The notes under the pieces were generated by a model, which was not told the origin of the DNA, searched no databases, and worked only from the letters and a program-made list of their open reading frames with translations. DNA of 6,880 nucleotides from Pseudobacteriovorax antillogorgiicola (GTDB lineage Bacteria > Bdellovibrionota_B > Oligoflexia > Oligoflexales > RGVZ01). The stretch lies in contig CAMDGW010000133.1 of NCBI GenBank assembly GCA_945897695.1, forward strand, positions 1 through 6,880, given 5' to 3'. Each line of letters begins with the position of its first letter. Position 1 is the stretch's first letter. The translations under genes and the position numbers were made by a program. Of the stretch, positions 1-6,306 are shown in pieces.

Positions 1-378
1 TAAATGTTTTTTTTCAAGTTTTAGAAGAGAAAGAACTTCGTTAATTTGAGACGATTTTTCAGGGTTTGAAAAATGAGAGTCATGTAATGCAATCCTCAGA
101 TTTTCTTCAATGCTTAAATGTGGAAGTAATAGATTGTATTGCGCCATAAACGTCATGTGTCTTTGATGTGGGGCGCGATCAGCAATGCTGGCACCATCTA
201 CTAAAATATCTCCAGATATCGGTGTGAGCAGTCCAAGCATCAGTTGAAAGAAAGTCGATTTTCCAGAACCACTATTGCCACATATCACATGCCATTCACC
301 TTCTTGAAAATTGCATGAGAAAACGCCTTCCCATTGGTCGAATCTGACGCTAAGTGCCTTACACTCAATGAATCCCAT
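1..378 (-). CDS. thiQ: Thiamine ABC transporter ATP-binding protein ThiQ, N-terminal 126 codons (cut by window edge)
   Basis: This is the ATPase subunit that would power thiamine import by hydrolysing ATP on the cytoplasmic face of ThiP. Only residues 1-126 are present; the ABC signature, Walker B and H-loop lie beyond position 1. The Walker A motif GNSGSGKST is visible at residues 34-42. The Q-loop region follows at about residues 76-90 (FMAQYNLLLPHLS), close to the arrangement in ThiQ. The ATG at 376-378 is chosen because AGGAG (minus strand, 387-391) lies 8 nt upstream. Both the site and the start fall inside the end of thiP, so the two frames overlap by 14 nt and are probably translationally coupled. 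The sequence alone shows an ABC ATPase; the substrate is inferred from thiB and thiP upstream. Confidence 0.88.
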   Translation of the reverse strand, partial: MGFIECKALSVRFDQWEGVFSCNFQEGEWHVICGNSGSGKSTFFQLMLGLLTPISGDILVDGASIADRAPHQRHMTFMAQYNLLLPHLSIEENLRIALHDSHFSNPEKSSQINEVLSLLKLEKKHL

Positions 379-2035
379 GATTTGGACTCCTGAAATTTGT
401 GCGGGTTGAGAGGGCGATCGTGGTGACTAAAATCAAAACAGATGAAACGACTGCCGAATCACCAAATCGATAATGCCCCATCAGTCTAATCGTGGCCGTG
501 GTCAATGTCGGTGATTCAGGGGCGCCAAGCATGGTAACAATAGCGGTTTCATTCATGCTAAGTGCGAGTGCGATCACAAACATTAGCATTATTTTATTTT
601 TCATTAAGGGCCATTCGACATTGATAACCCACTTCATTAGCGGGAGGCCAGCTATTTGGCTCAAATGCAGAAACGAGGCAAGTTCAGTCCTATAGATTTG
701 GAGCGCCATCATGGTCAGAAACGGAAGTGCAAGTAAAGCGTGCATAATAACGATGGGCCAAGTGTCCCAAGCAAAATTTGGTATCCACGACCTAAGAGCC
801 AAAAATCCAAAAGCATTCGCCATAGAGGGGACGAAATTCAGAGAAAAAATGCCGATCAAAATTAGTGTAGCCTTTTTCGGTTTAATCAACTGCCCATAAT
901 GGCAGTAAGCTCGCGCTAGACACCATGCCAGAGACGTGGACAAGAGCGCAGATGGAATAGCGTAATTGAGCGACTGTAGTAATGAATCTAGGATTGAGCT
1001 CCGAAGTTCAGATTGCGGAGCAATTAAGCGATCAAAATCGGCGATGGCATCAGCGAGTATCGCAATGATTGGTGTCGCAATAATTAAGTCGAAAATTACT
1101 GTTATCAATATGCTCCCGAGAATTAATACCTTACTTTTCGGAAAAAATATTTTGAGCGAACCTGCATCTGGACTAGATGGCTCGGCGCGATTTAAGTGAT
1201 ATTTTACTCCTAGAAACTGCGGGCCCAAAAAAAATAAGGAAATGGTTGCAGCACAGGCGGTATGGCAGATCGCAAAAACACCTGCTGCTCGCCAGTCTGC
1301 ATTCAAATATAAAGATTGATAAATGCTCATTTCGAGAGTGTTGACCGTACTATTACCGCTTAATATTCTGAGAGCACCAAAATTGCTCATACTCAAAAGA
1401 AAATTCAGACCGCCAAAGTAATACAGCTGTGGTCGAATCGCTGGCCAAATCAATGATCTGATAATCATGAAAGGCTTAAGCCCGATAAGTTTGACGGATT
1501 TTATTCGTCTGGAATCGATATCTGTAATAGCTCTGTAAATTATCAAGGAGCCAAAGGGAAGATTCATTAAAACGTTTGCCAGTATGATCGTGTAGTTGGA
1601 ATATAACCAGTCTTGCACTGATCCGCTCAACCCAAGGGAGATTAGAAGTTGCGATCCAATGCCGTGTTTACCCCAACAGAGAATTATTCCAGTAGCCACG
1701 ACCGCGGACGGTAGACAGAAAAGTAAAGTTCGCACTATAGATGAGTAGCGTTGGTAGGAAGGTGACGAATAGAGCAGTAACATGCCTAGAAGAGGGGAGA
1801 CAATCACCACGATCGCGGTTGATATTCCCGCTTGGAGGATTGTGAAACGAAAAGAGTTCCATATTATAGATTTTAATGCCCAAGTGACATCCCCAGATTC
1901 AAATGTGAACGCAACAATGAGACCAATACCAAATGGAGTTATTGCCAACAATGTAGCCAGCGCTAGCGCCCACCATGCTATGATGGTAGGCCCTGGCTTC
2001 CAGTATTTTAATTTTTGCTGAATATCGTTTGCCAT
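365..2035 (-). CDS. thiP: Thiamine ABC transporter permease ThiP
   Basis: This is an inner-membrane permease forming the thiamine (thiamine phosphate) channel, working with ThiB and ThiQ. It has 556 residues, close to the roughly 536 of E. coli ThiP, and is the usual fused double permease. Hydrophobic segments run through both halves (for example about 18-43, 68-90, 101-120, 147-168, 303-332, 389-413, 426-447 and 481-502). Each half carries an EAA-type cytoplasmic loop that would contact the ATPase: about 169-201 (IGLKPF followed by IWP) and about 449-476 (IAGLPL followed by EWP). Between the halves is a polar stretch near 281-300. The ATG at 2033-2035 lies inside the end of thiB (28-nt overlap); the Shine-Dalgarno there is poor, which suggests translational coupling. 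The family call rests on domain layout, the loops and the strongly ThiB-like neighbour. An iron(III)-type (FbpB) permease has the same architecture but is less likely here. Confidence 0.87.
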   Translation of the reverse strand: MANDIQQKLKYWKPGPTIIAWWALALATLLAITPFGIGLIVAFTFESGDVTWALKSIIWNSFRFTILQAGISTAIVVIVSPLLGMLLLYSSPSYQRYSSIVRTLLFCLPSAVVATGIILCWGKHGIGSQLLISLGLSGSVQDWLYSNYTIILANVLMNLPFGSLIIYRAITDIDSRRIKSVKLIGLKPFMIIRSLIWPAIRPQLYYFGGLNFLLSMSNFGALRILSGNSTVNTLEMSIYQSLYLNADWRAAGVFAICHTACAATISLFFLGPQFLGVKYHLNRAEPSSPDAGSLKIFFPKSKVLILGSILITVIFDLIIATPIIAILADAIADFDRLIAPQSELRSSILDSLLQSLNYAIPSALLSTSLAWCLARAYCHYGQLIKPKKATLILIGIFSLNFVPSMANAFGFLALRSWIPNFAWDTWPIVIMHALLALPFLTMMALQIYRTELASFLHLSQIAGLPLMKWVINVEWPLMKNKIMLMFVIALALSMNETAIVTMLGAPESPTLTTATIRLMGHYRFGDSAVVSSVLILVTTIALSTRTNFRSPNHGIH

Positions 2036-3030
2036 TCGTGAATCCAGGATCCTCGTTGTTTAAGGATCTCGCTAGGGCTAATTCGCAAAACATGTCCCGG
2101 AACTGGGATTTGTGAGTATGATTTTGGTAGTCCAGTTGGAAGAGCTCTGATTGGATACATCCAGTTCTTTGAGGCAATTGTAGCTTGGGTTGAGGTAGAC
2201 GTGAGAAATTTTAGAAACTTTTGACCAAGAGCGTGGTGTTTTGAGCTTTTAAGAAGAGCGGAATACTCAACCACGGCATAATGTCCCTCCTTGAATATGA
2301 TCGTCTGATAGCGGTCGGTCTTTTCTTCCTCCCGATGATAGGCCTCACTGGTTGTATAGCTAAAGACTATGGGCGCTTCTCCGCTGGTAAATAACTTATA
2401 TGATTCGGACCAACCTGGGGAGACAGTGAGCACTTGTTTTTTTAATTCGAGGTATTTTTCTGCTGTGCGGTCTTGGTAAAGACTACGAAGCCATAACAAT
2501 AAAGCAAATCCAGGAGCAGAAGACCTTGGGTCCTGGATTATGATGGATTTTCTGAGATTTGGATCGGTCAACAATTCGGCCATGCTTGTTGGTCGAGTGA
2601 ATAGCTGACCTTTTGAGTTCTTGGCTTGTGTGTCAAACATAAATGCATATGATCCATAGTCGTAGGGGACAAAAATAGGCGAGGTCTTGAGCGGTTTAGG
2701 GATATTTAAATTCTCAATCGTTACTTCTGAAGGTGTAAATAGACCTGTTTCAAGAGCAGCTGTGGTCAAAGTTTCGTCTAGTCCGACAATTAGGTCAGCC
2801 TTCGGTGAGGATTTTTCAAGTTTCAGCCTTGCTAGCAGTGCATAGCCATCTGCGACTGAAATAAATTTGACCTCACAAGCACATTCTTTTTCAAATTCTT
2901 TTTTGATGGTTGGACCTGGTCCCCATTCTGACGCGAAGGAGTCATATGTATATATCCGAAGAGATGGTTTTTCACCAGCTATTGCTTGAGAAGAGAGCGC
3001 GGTTAGGATGAGACACAAAGCGAGATTCAT
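2008..3030 (-). CDS. thiB: Thiamine-binding periplasmic protein ThiB (TbpA)
   Basis: This is the periplasmic receptor that binds thiamine and its phosphates and delivers them to ThiP. It has 340 residues including the signal peptide. A hydrophobic signal sequence with a probable cleavage after AIA (residue 18) opens the protein, though its n-region lacks Lys or Arg. Several stretches match E. coli ThiB nearly residue for residue: YTYDSFASEWGPGP (27-40), KADLIVGLDETL (77-88), VPYDYGSYAF (121-130), QDPRSSAPGFALLLW (166-180), FSYTTSEAYH (223-232), EGHY (248-251), NWMYPI (289-294) and the terminal W..EW (329-333). The C-A-C pair at 50-52 corresponds to C-N-C in E. coli. The ATG at 3028-3030 is preceded by GGGG five nt upstream, and an in-frame stop follows shortly further upstream with no other start. 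It is the first gene of thiBPQ. This is the most secure call in the operon. Confidence 0.95.
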   Translation of the reverse strand: MNLALCLILTALSSQAIAGEKPSLRIYTYDSFASEWGPGPTIKKEFEKECACEVKFISVADGYALLARLKLEKSSPKADLIVGLDETLTTAALETGLFTPSEVTIENLNIPKPLKTSPIFVPYDYGSYAFMFDTQAKNSKGQLFTRPTSMAELLTDPNLRKSIIIQDPRSSAPGFALLLWLRSLYQDRTAEKYLELKKQVLTVSPGWSESYKLFTSGEAPIVFSYTTSEAYHREEEKTDRYQTIIFKEGHYAVVEYSALLKSSKHHALGQKFLKFLTSTSTQATIASKNWMYPIRALPTGLPKSYSQIPVPGHVLRISPSEILKQRGSWIHEWQTIFSKN

Positions 3031-3163
3031 GTTTACCCCGCAACAATTTTTGCTTCAATTTTTCTGATCGGGAATCTGACTTCATCATGAACGAAAATGT
3101 GAAAAAAGTAAATTCTATCGAATTTTTTGGCTAAATAGAAAAATTTTCGCCCTTAGCAATCGA
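3031..3163 (-). other. Intergenic leader before thiB; weak candidate promoter, no TPP riboswitch
   Basis: This AT-rich 133-nt gap separates the stop of the siroheme-domain gene from thiB. Read on the minus strand, a TAGAAT hexamer (3112-3117) is a 5/6 match to a sigma-70 -10 box. The best-placed -35 (TTCTAT, 3135-3140, 17-nt spacing) is poor, so a promoter is possible but unproven. No convincing intrinsic terminator is present, so read-through from the upstream gene is also possible. Neither conserved THI-box core (CUGAGA, or the ACCUGAU-type stretch) is found. Confidence 0.3.
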
Positions 3164-4939
3164 TCAGGCTGCGTTTGGTAAGAACATGCGTAAGCCGTCC
3201 ACCTCAACGTGGACCCCTGTGCTTGATTGCGTGATGTTTATTTCGTGTCCGCAGAACCTAATGCAGCCAGCTTGGACAGCATCATGGGTCAGAGTGAGAG
3301 TAATTCCGTTGCTCCAGGTAATAACTGGATTTCCAGCGTCATCAATGTCAAATGCATGGATGGATGTCTGATGTGGACTGTGAGTAGTCTTAATCTGAGT
3401 GATTTTCAACGGAACTTCATGAGCCATAGGTTGATCGGGTGTACTTCTATAATTAACTTCATAGTAATTTTCTGAGTTTGAGTCCAGGCCGGTGGGTGAT
3501 TCGATATCGTCGTCTTCCATGGTAATTTCTGAGCGCTCAAGAATCTCTTCGCTTAGTTCGCGCTCTGTCTCCAAGTTGTCCGCATCGATAATTTCGTGCT
3601 GGGCGTTAATACTTGCAATAAGCTCTTCCTCAATTTTTTGCTCTTCGCTTGGAGATATTATCTGATCGTTGATCGGAGATTCTCCTCCGGAAATCTCGGA
3701 CGTTGTGCTCAAGGACTCTTCAACTGGCATTGGATCTTCGAAGGTTTCGATTATAGCTTCGTCTGCTACCGATTCATTATTAGTGATCGTTAAAATAGGT
3801 GGTTCCTTGGCTGCTGGTGCCTCGGGGAGCATTTCTAGATCTTCTACTTCCTCAGGGAGCATTTCTAGATCTTCTACTTCCTCAGGAGGCATTTCTACTG
3901 AGGCTGTTTTGAAATTTTCGATAATTGTAATATCCGATTTGGCTATAAAAGATTCATCGTTTTGTGGAGTGTCAGAAATTCGCACATCGGTCATTTTACC
4001 ATCGTGATTATGATCCAGGATTAGATCCATCTCCATGCCGGTTTCCCGTGGGTGGACATGGATTTCTGATGGGACACCAGCTTCGGTTTGCGTTGAGAGT
4101 TCAATTTCAGCACCATGCTCATCCTCTTGGATTGATCCTTCAATTATGATTGGCTCAATATGTTCTGGGCTAACCTGGCTCGTGATGTCTTGACCAAAAG
4201 TGGCTTCAGAGTGGACAGGATTGATCTGATCGATGTCTAAAGCTTGGGGGGTGTTAGTAGCATCAATGAAGGGATTACCCGCAGCGGATGCATCCTGACT
4301 CCAAGGAGCCAGTGCTTCGATAAATTGACCTGCACCCTCTCGGTCAATGACTTCCTGCAAAGACTCACCTTCTTTGGCGCTACTACGATATATTTCAACA
4401 ATTGAGCGTACAAGTCTTGCAATTTCAGTCGACGGAATTCCTTCGGCGATAAATCCAGCGATCTCGGGAAGTTGAGACGTTTTTCCCCCTATCGATATCC
4501 GGTAACCATTAAGGTCTCCGACAACGCTGACGTCAAGTGTATGACAGGGCACACAGCATTTTGCGCATCCGTTGATTCCAATTTTCAGCGGACTTTTAAG
4601 CTTTATTCCTTCCAGCTCAGAAGAGACATCCAGAGCACTACCAAGGGCATCCTGTTCATGTAGTTCGCACAATTCGCCAATACAGGAAACAGGCTGGTGA
4701 AGTCCATCTTGATAATGGCGTACCCCCAATCCCATAGACTGCAGTTCTGATGCCACTAAGGCTGCTTTTTCTGGATTGACGATCAGTGCCAGACGCTGAT
4801 CCTCAGTTGCTTTGACGGTTACGGAGTCACCATCACAAAGGGCGGCAATTTTCTTAAGCTGAGATGAGTTGTAAATTCCTCCGGGAGCCTCTGTTGATAG
4901 CAGAATGCGCCCGTTTCGAAGTTTAAATGTGTTGCTCAT
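3164..4939 (-). CDS. Minimal siroheme/4Fe-4S sulfite or nitrite reductase-like domain fused to an acidic repeat region and a beta-rich C-terminal domain
   Basis: Residues 1-75 resemble the ferredoxin-like half-domain of nitrite/sulfite reductases (GGIYNSSQL near 20-28; TEDQRLAL at 45-52, like the TxxQRIAL of small sulfite reductases). Residues 80-215 resemble the siroheme/4Fe-4S domain: C86, C91, then NGCAKCC with C125, C128, C129 and C132, a GYRISIGGKTSQLP stretch (145-158) and a C-terminal helix with VEIYR (181-185). This is about the length of the single-repeat low-molecular-weight assimilatory-type sulfite reductases. The remaining 375 residues are unlike any reductase I know. They comprise a Glu/Asp-rich, probably disordered stretch to about 495, with a DxNxDG loop at 309-314 and a 10-residue repeat at 351-370, then a beta-rich tail (505-591) with C559 and C563. 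The ATG at 4937-4939 follows an in-frame TAA two codons upstream; GGGGA is a weak Shine-Dalgarno. Six-electron sulfite or nitrite reduction is family knowledge, not shown here. It could instead be a siroheme or Fe-S sensor or scaffold. Confidence 0.75.
   Translation of the reverse strand: MSNTFKLRNGRILLSTEAPGGIYNSSQLKKIAALCDGDSVTVKATEDQRLALIVNPEKAALVASELQSMGLGVRHYQDGLHQPVSCIGELCELHEQDALGSALDVSSELEGIKLKSPLKIGINGCAKCCVPCHTLDVSVVGDLNGYRISIGGKTSQLPEIAGFIAEGIPSTEIARLVRSIVEIYRSSAKEGESLQEVIDREGAGQFIEALAPWSQDASAAGNPFIDATNTPQALDIDQINPVHSEATFGQDITSQVSPEHIEPIIIEGSIQEDEHGAEIELSTQTEAGVPSEIHVHPRETGMEMDLILDHNHDGKMTDVRISDTPQNDESFIAKSDITIIENFKTASVEMPPEEVEDLEMLPEEVEDLEMLPEAPAAKEPPILTITNNESVADEAIIETFEDPMPVEESLSTTSEISGGESPINDQIISPSEEQKIEEELIASINAQHEIIDADNLETERELSEEILERSEITMEDDDIESPTGLDSNSENYYEVNYRSTPDQPMAHEVPLKITQIKTTHSPHQTSIHAFDIDDAGNPVITWSNGITLTLTHDAVQAGCIRFCGHEINITQSSTGVHVEVDGLRMFLPNAA
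3831..3890 (-). repeat. Two tandem 30-bp units encoding a 10-residue acidic repeat
   Basis: Units 3831-3860 and 3861-3890 differ at two positions, near their ends. Partial copies flank them (about 3821-3830 and 3891-3897). The period is a multiple of three, so the frame is kept. It yields MPPEEVEDLE then MLPEEVEDLE (residues 350-369), followed by a decayed third unit beginning MLPEAP. The near-identity at DNA level suggests recent slippage or duplication within the acidic linker. Confidence 0.9.
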
Positions 4940-5063
4940 AGCTTATCCCCAGAATGCAATGGGTGGATCTGCCTTGTCGATATGAAGGCTCTGTGGGGAT
5001 ATCGGACCCGTCAGTGCGAACTTGAATGGTATGGGCTCAAAGCAGAAGTTTAGGGACTTGGTG

Positions 5064-5100
5064 AAAAAGAAAAAACCAAAGGATTTCTCCTTTGGTTTTT
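5064..5100 (-). terminator. Intrinsic terminator of the HTH/ImmA-like regulator gene
   Basis: A perfect 13-bp stem (5071-5083 with 5088-5100) closes on a four-base TTTC loop. On the minus strand the descending arm ends in a run of T that continues past a short interruption. It starts 18 nt after the regulator's stop codon. Because both arms end in A/T runs it could also act on plus-strand transcripts. It insulates the siroheme-domain gene from the regulator's promoter. Confidence 0.9.
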
Positions 5101-5118
5101 GATTGATTAGCGTATTGA

Positions 5119-6021
5119 TTAGGTCAGATTTTCCATATAGTCGCGAAGCCTCTGATTCATCATCGCCTTTGAAACCCAAAACGTCTCTGAGAGTTGGTTA
5201 ACGATATCATGGGAAGCGTCAACTTTTTCAACTTCTCTACGAAGCATTTTGCCAGGAATCAATAACAGACCTGCGAATAGATTCGCGCGGATATCGATGA
5301 CTTCCTCTGGGCACGAGCGAATGTGTGAAACGTAAGCGCTACCACTTGCAACAAGATATTTGTAAAGCTCTCTAGCAACAAGGAAGCGAAGATAGGGGCG
5401 CATCTCGTTTCCATTAAAGAGAACTGAAACCTTAACGTCTGATCCCTGGCCTTCAGTTCTGATTTCGACGGCTTTTGTTAGGGTGGTATCCGCGGTGACT
5501 GTGAAATTTGTGAATAATTGACAAATTTCAGGAATATAAATGGGAGCTTCCTCAAACCGTCCGGCAGTCAAAATAGAATCTACCGTCTTTGATATACTCG
5601 GACGATCTACGTCAAATAGTTCCTCAAAGGTTGCTCGGGAGTTCTCACCTTGATAACGGGTTGGGTTCTTGAAGAATTCTTTCTTGAGATTTTCGCTTGT
5701 ACGTCCGCTGAGTCCAAAAGCGCCGTATCCTCGGTATTCAAATACAGCCTCATCAAAGCCTACTTTGCCTGAAGCAATATCGATGAGGAGTCTTTCGTCA
5801 ATGGAGAGGTGATCTGCGATGGTGCGAAGCGTGGAAAGTGCACGAATATTTTTCTTGCCTTTTTTCCAATGACTGCAGTCTGCCGGATCGTACCCTAGAA
5901 TGGCGCCAACATCTTGGTCGATCACTTTCACATTGCCTTCGTAGCGAATCTCAAGTGCCTCTTTGCAGAACTTGAAAAGTGTGGCCGCATGTGGGTACCG
6001 ATTCTCGGCAATCTTCTTCAT
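5119..6021 (-). CDS. XRE-type HTH regulator with degenerate ImmA/IrrE-like (DUF955) domain
   Basis: This is a 300-residue probable one-component regulator. Residues about 35-80 form a helix-turn-helix of XRE type (DQDVGAILGYDPADCSHWKKG, then a helix with LRTIADHLSI). After a linker, residues about 160-300 follow the ImmA/IrrE layout: a beta-rich part, then RFLVARELYKYLV (212-224) where HExxH is expected, DIRANLFAGLLLIP (243-256) where E-x-x-A-N-x-F-A is expected, and the closing VS-(x)n-RLRDY (283-295). The catalytic Glu (E219) is kept. Both metal His are replaced (R218, K222) and the third ligand is Asp (D243), so zinc proteolysis is unlikely and a sensing role more plausible. The ATG at 6019-6021 has a perfect AAGGAGG (6030-6036) 8 nt upstream. 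The gene has its own promoter and terminator, so it is monocistronic. Its target genes are unknown. Confidence 0.75.
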   Translation of the reverse strand: MKKIAENRYPHAATLFKFCKEALEIRYEGNVKVIDQDVGAILGYDPADCSHWKKGKKNIRALSTLRTIADHLSIDERLLIDIASGKVGFDEAVFEYRGYGAFGLSGRTSENLKKEFFKNPTRYQGENSRATFEELFDVDRPSISKTVDSILTAGRFEEAPIYIPEICQLFTNFTVTADTTLTKAVEIRTEGQGSDVKVSVLFNGNEMRPYLRFLVARELYKYLVASGSAYVSHIRSCPEEVIDIRANLFAGLLLIPGKMLRREVEKVDASHDIVNQLSETFWVSKAMMNQRLRDYMENLT

Positions 6022-6136
6022 CGCAACTACCTCCTTGGTATCAAAAAACGGCGCAGACCGTTTGGCGACAATTAAGTGGGGCCACGGCGTCCTGCCACTG
6101 GCTTTCTGATCTTGTTGTGAAAAGTCTCTCTATGAA

Positions 6137-6166
6137 ATTAGACAGCACTTCCGGGTGTGATGTCAA
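6137..6166 (-). promoter_or_regulatory. Sigma-70 promoter of the HTH/ImmA-like regulator gene
   Basis: On the minus strand a perfect -35 TTGACA (6161-6166) is followed 18 nt later by TCTAAT (6137-6142), a 5/6 match to the -10 consensus. Transcription would begin near 6125-6130, leaving an untranslated leader of about 105 nt before the start codon at 6021. Confidence 0.7.
6141..6164. promoter_or_regulatory. Candidate operator: 24-bp dyad between -35 and -10
   Basis: The arms GACAGCAC (6141-6148) and GTGATGTC (6157-6164) are inverted repeats matching at 7 of 8 positions. A CCGG palindrome sits exactly at the centre (6151-6154), giving 9 of 12 symmetric pairs. The dyad fills the promoter spacer and overlaps both hexamers, which is where a repressor would block polymerase. 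Autoregulation by the adjacent HTH protein is an inference. Confidence 0.45.
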
Positions 6167-6254
6167 CTGACGGGCATCTCTCTCAAAGAACTTGGAGTTT
6201 CTGGTCTATTCATCCTTGGCACAAGGCGCAATGAGTGAGCAGCTTAAGTGAAAC

Positions 6255-6285
6255 AAAAAACCCATGGAATTCAGCTCCATGGGTT
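6255..6285 (-). terminator. Intrinsic terminator after the IF-3 gene
   Basis: A perfect 10-bp stem (6259-6268 with 6276-6285) has a seven-base loop. On the minus strand it is followed by a run of six T (two of them in the stem), then G and more T. It begins 21 nt after the IF-3 stop codon, so rpmI and rplT are not co-transcribed downstream. Confidence 0.92.
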
Positions 6286-6306
6286 CGTTTAGCAATTGGC
6301 TTACTT

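Noticed and set aside
3113..3140. Inverted TTCTAT/ATAGAA as a terminator or hairpin before thiB
   Set aside because: It has six A/T-rich pairs with a 16-nt loop, too weak to be a convincing terminator.
3821..3897. CRISPR-like short repeats
   Set aside because: The units are directly adjacent with no spacers, stay in frame and encode the acidic linker.
3669..4007. Plus-strand 112-codon open frame rich in Ser
   Set aside because: It is the reverse reading of the acidic repeat region; its Ser repeats are a by-product of the Glu/Asp codons on the other strand.
4940..5063. Promoter for the siroheme-domain gene
   Set aside because: One is expected because of the upstream terminator, but no hexamer pair with reasonable spacing stands out on the minus strand.
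4943..5179. Minus-strand 78-codon open frame between the regulator and the siroheme-domain gene
   Set aside because: It runs through the 13-bp terminator stem and overlaps the regulator's coding end; the phenylalanine-rich patch is just the terminator sequence.
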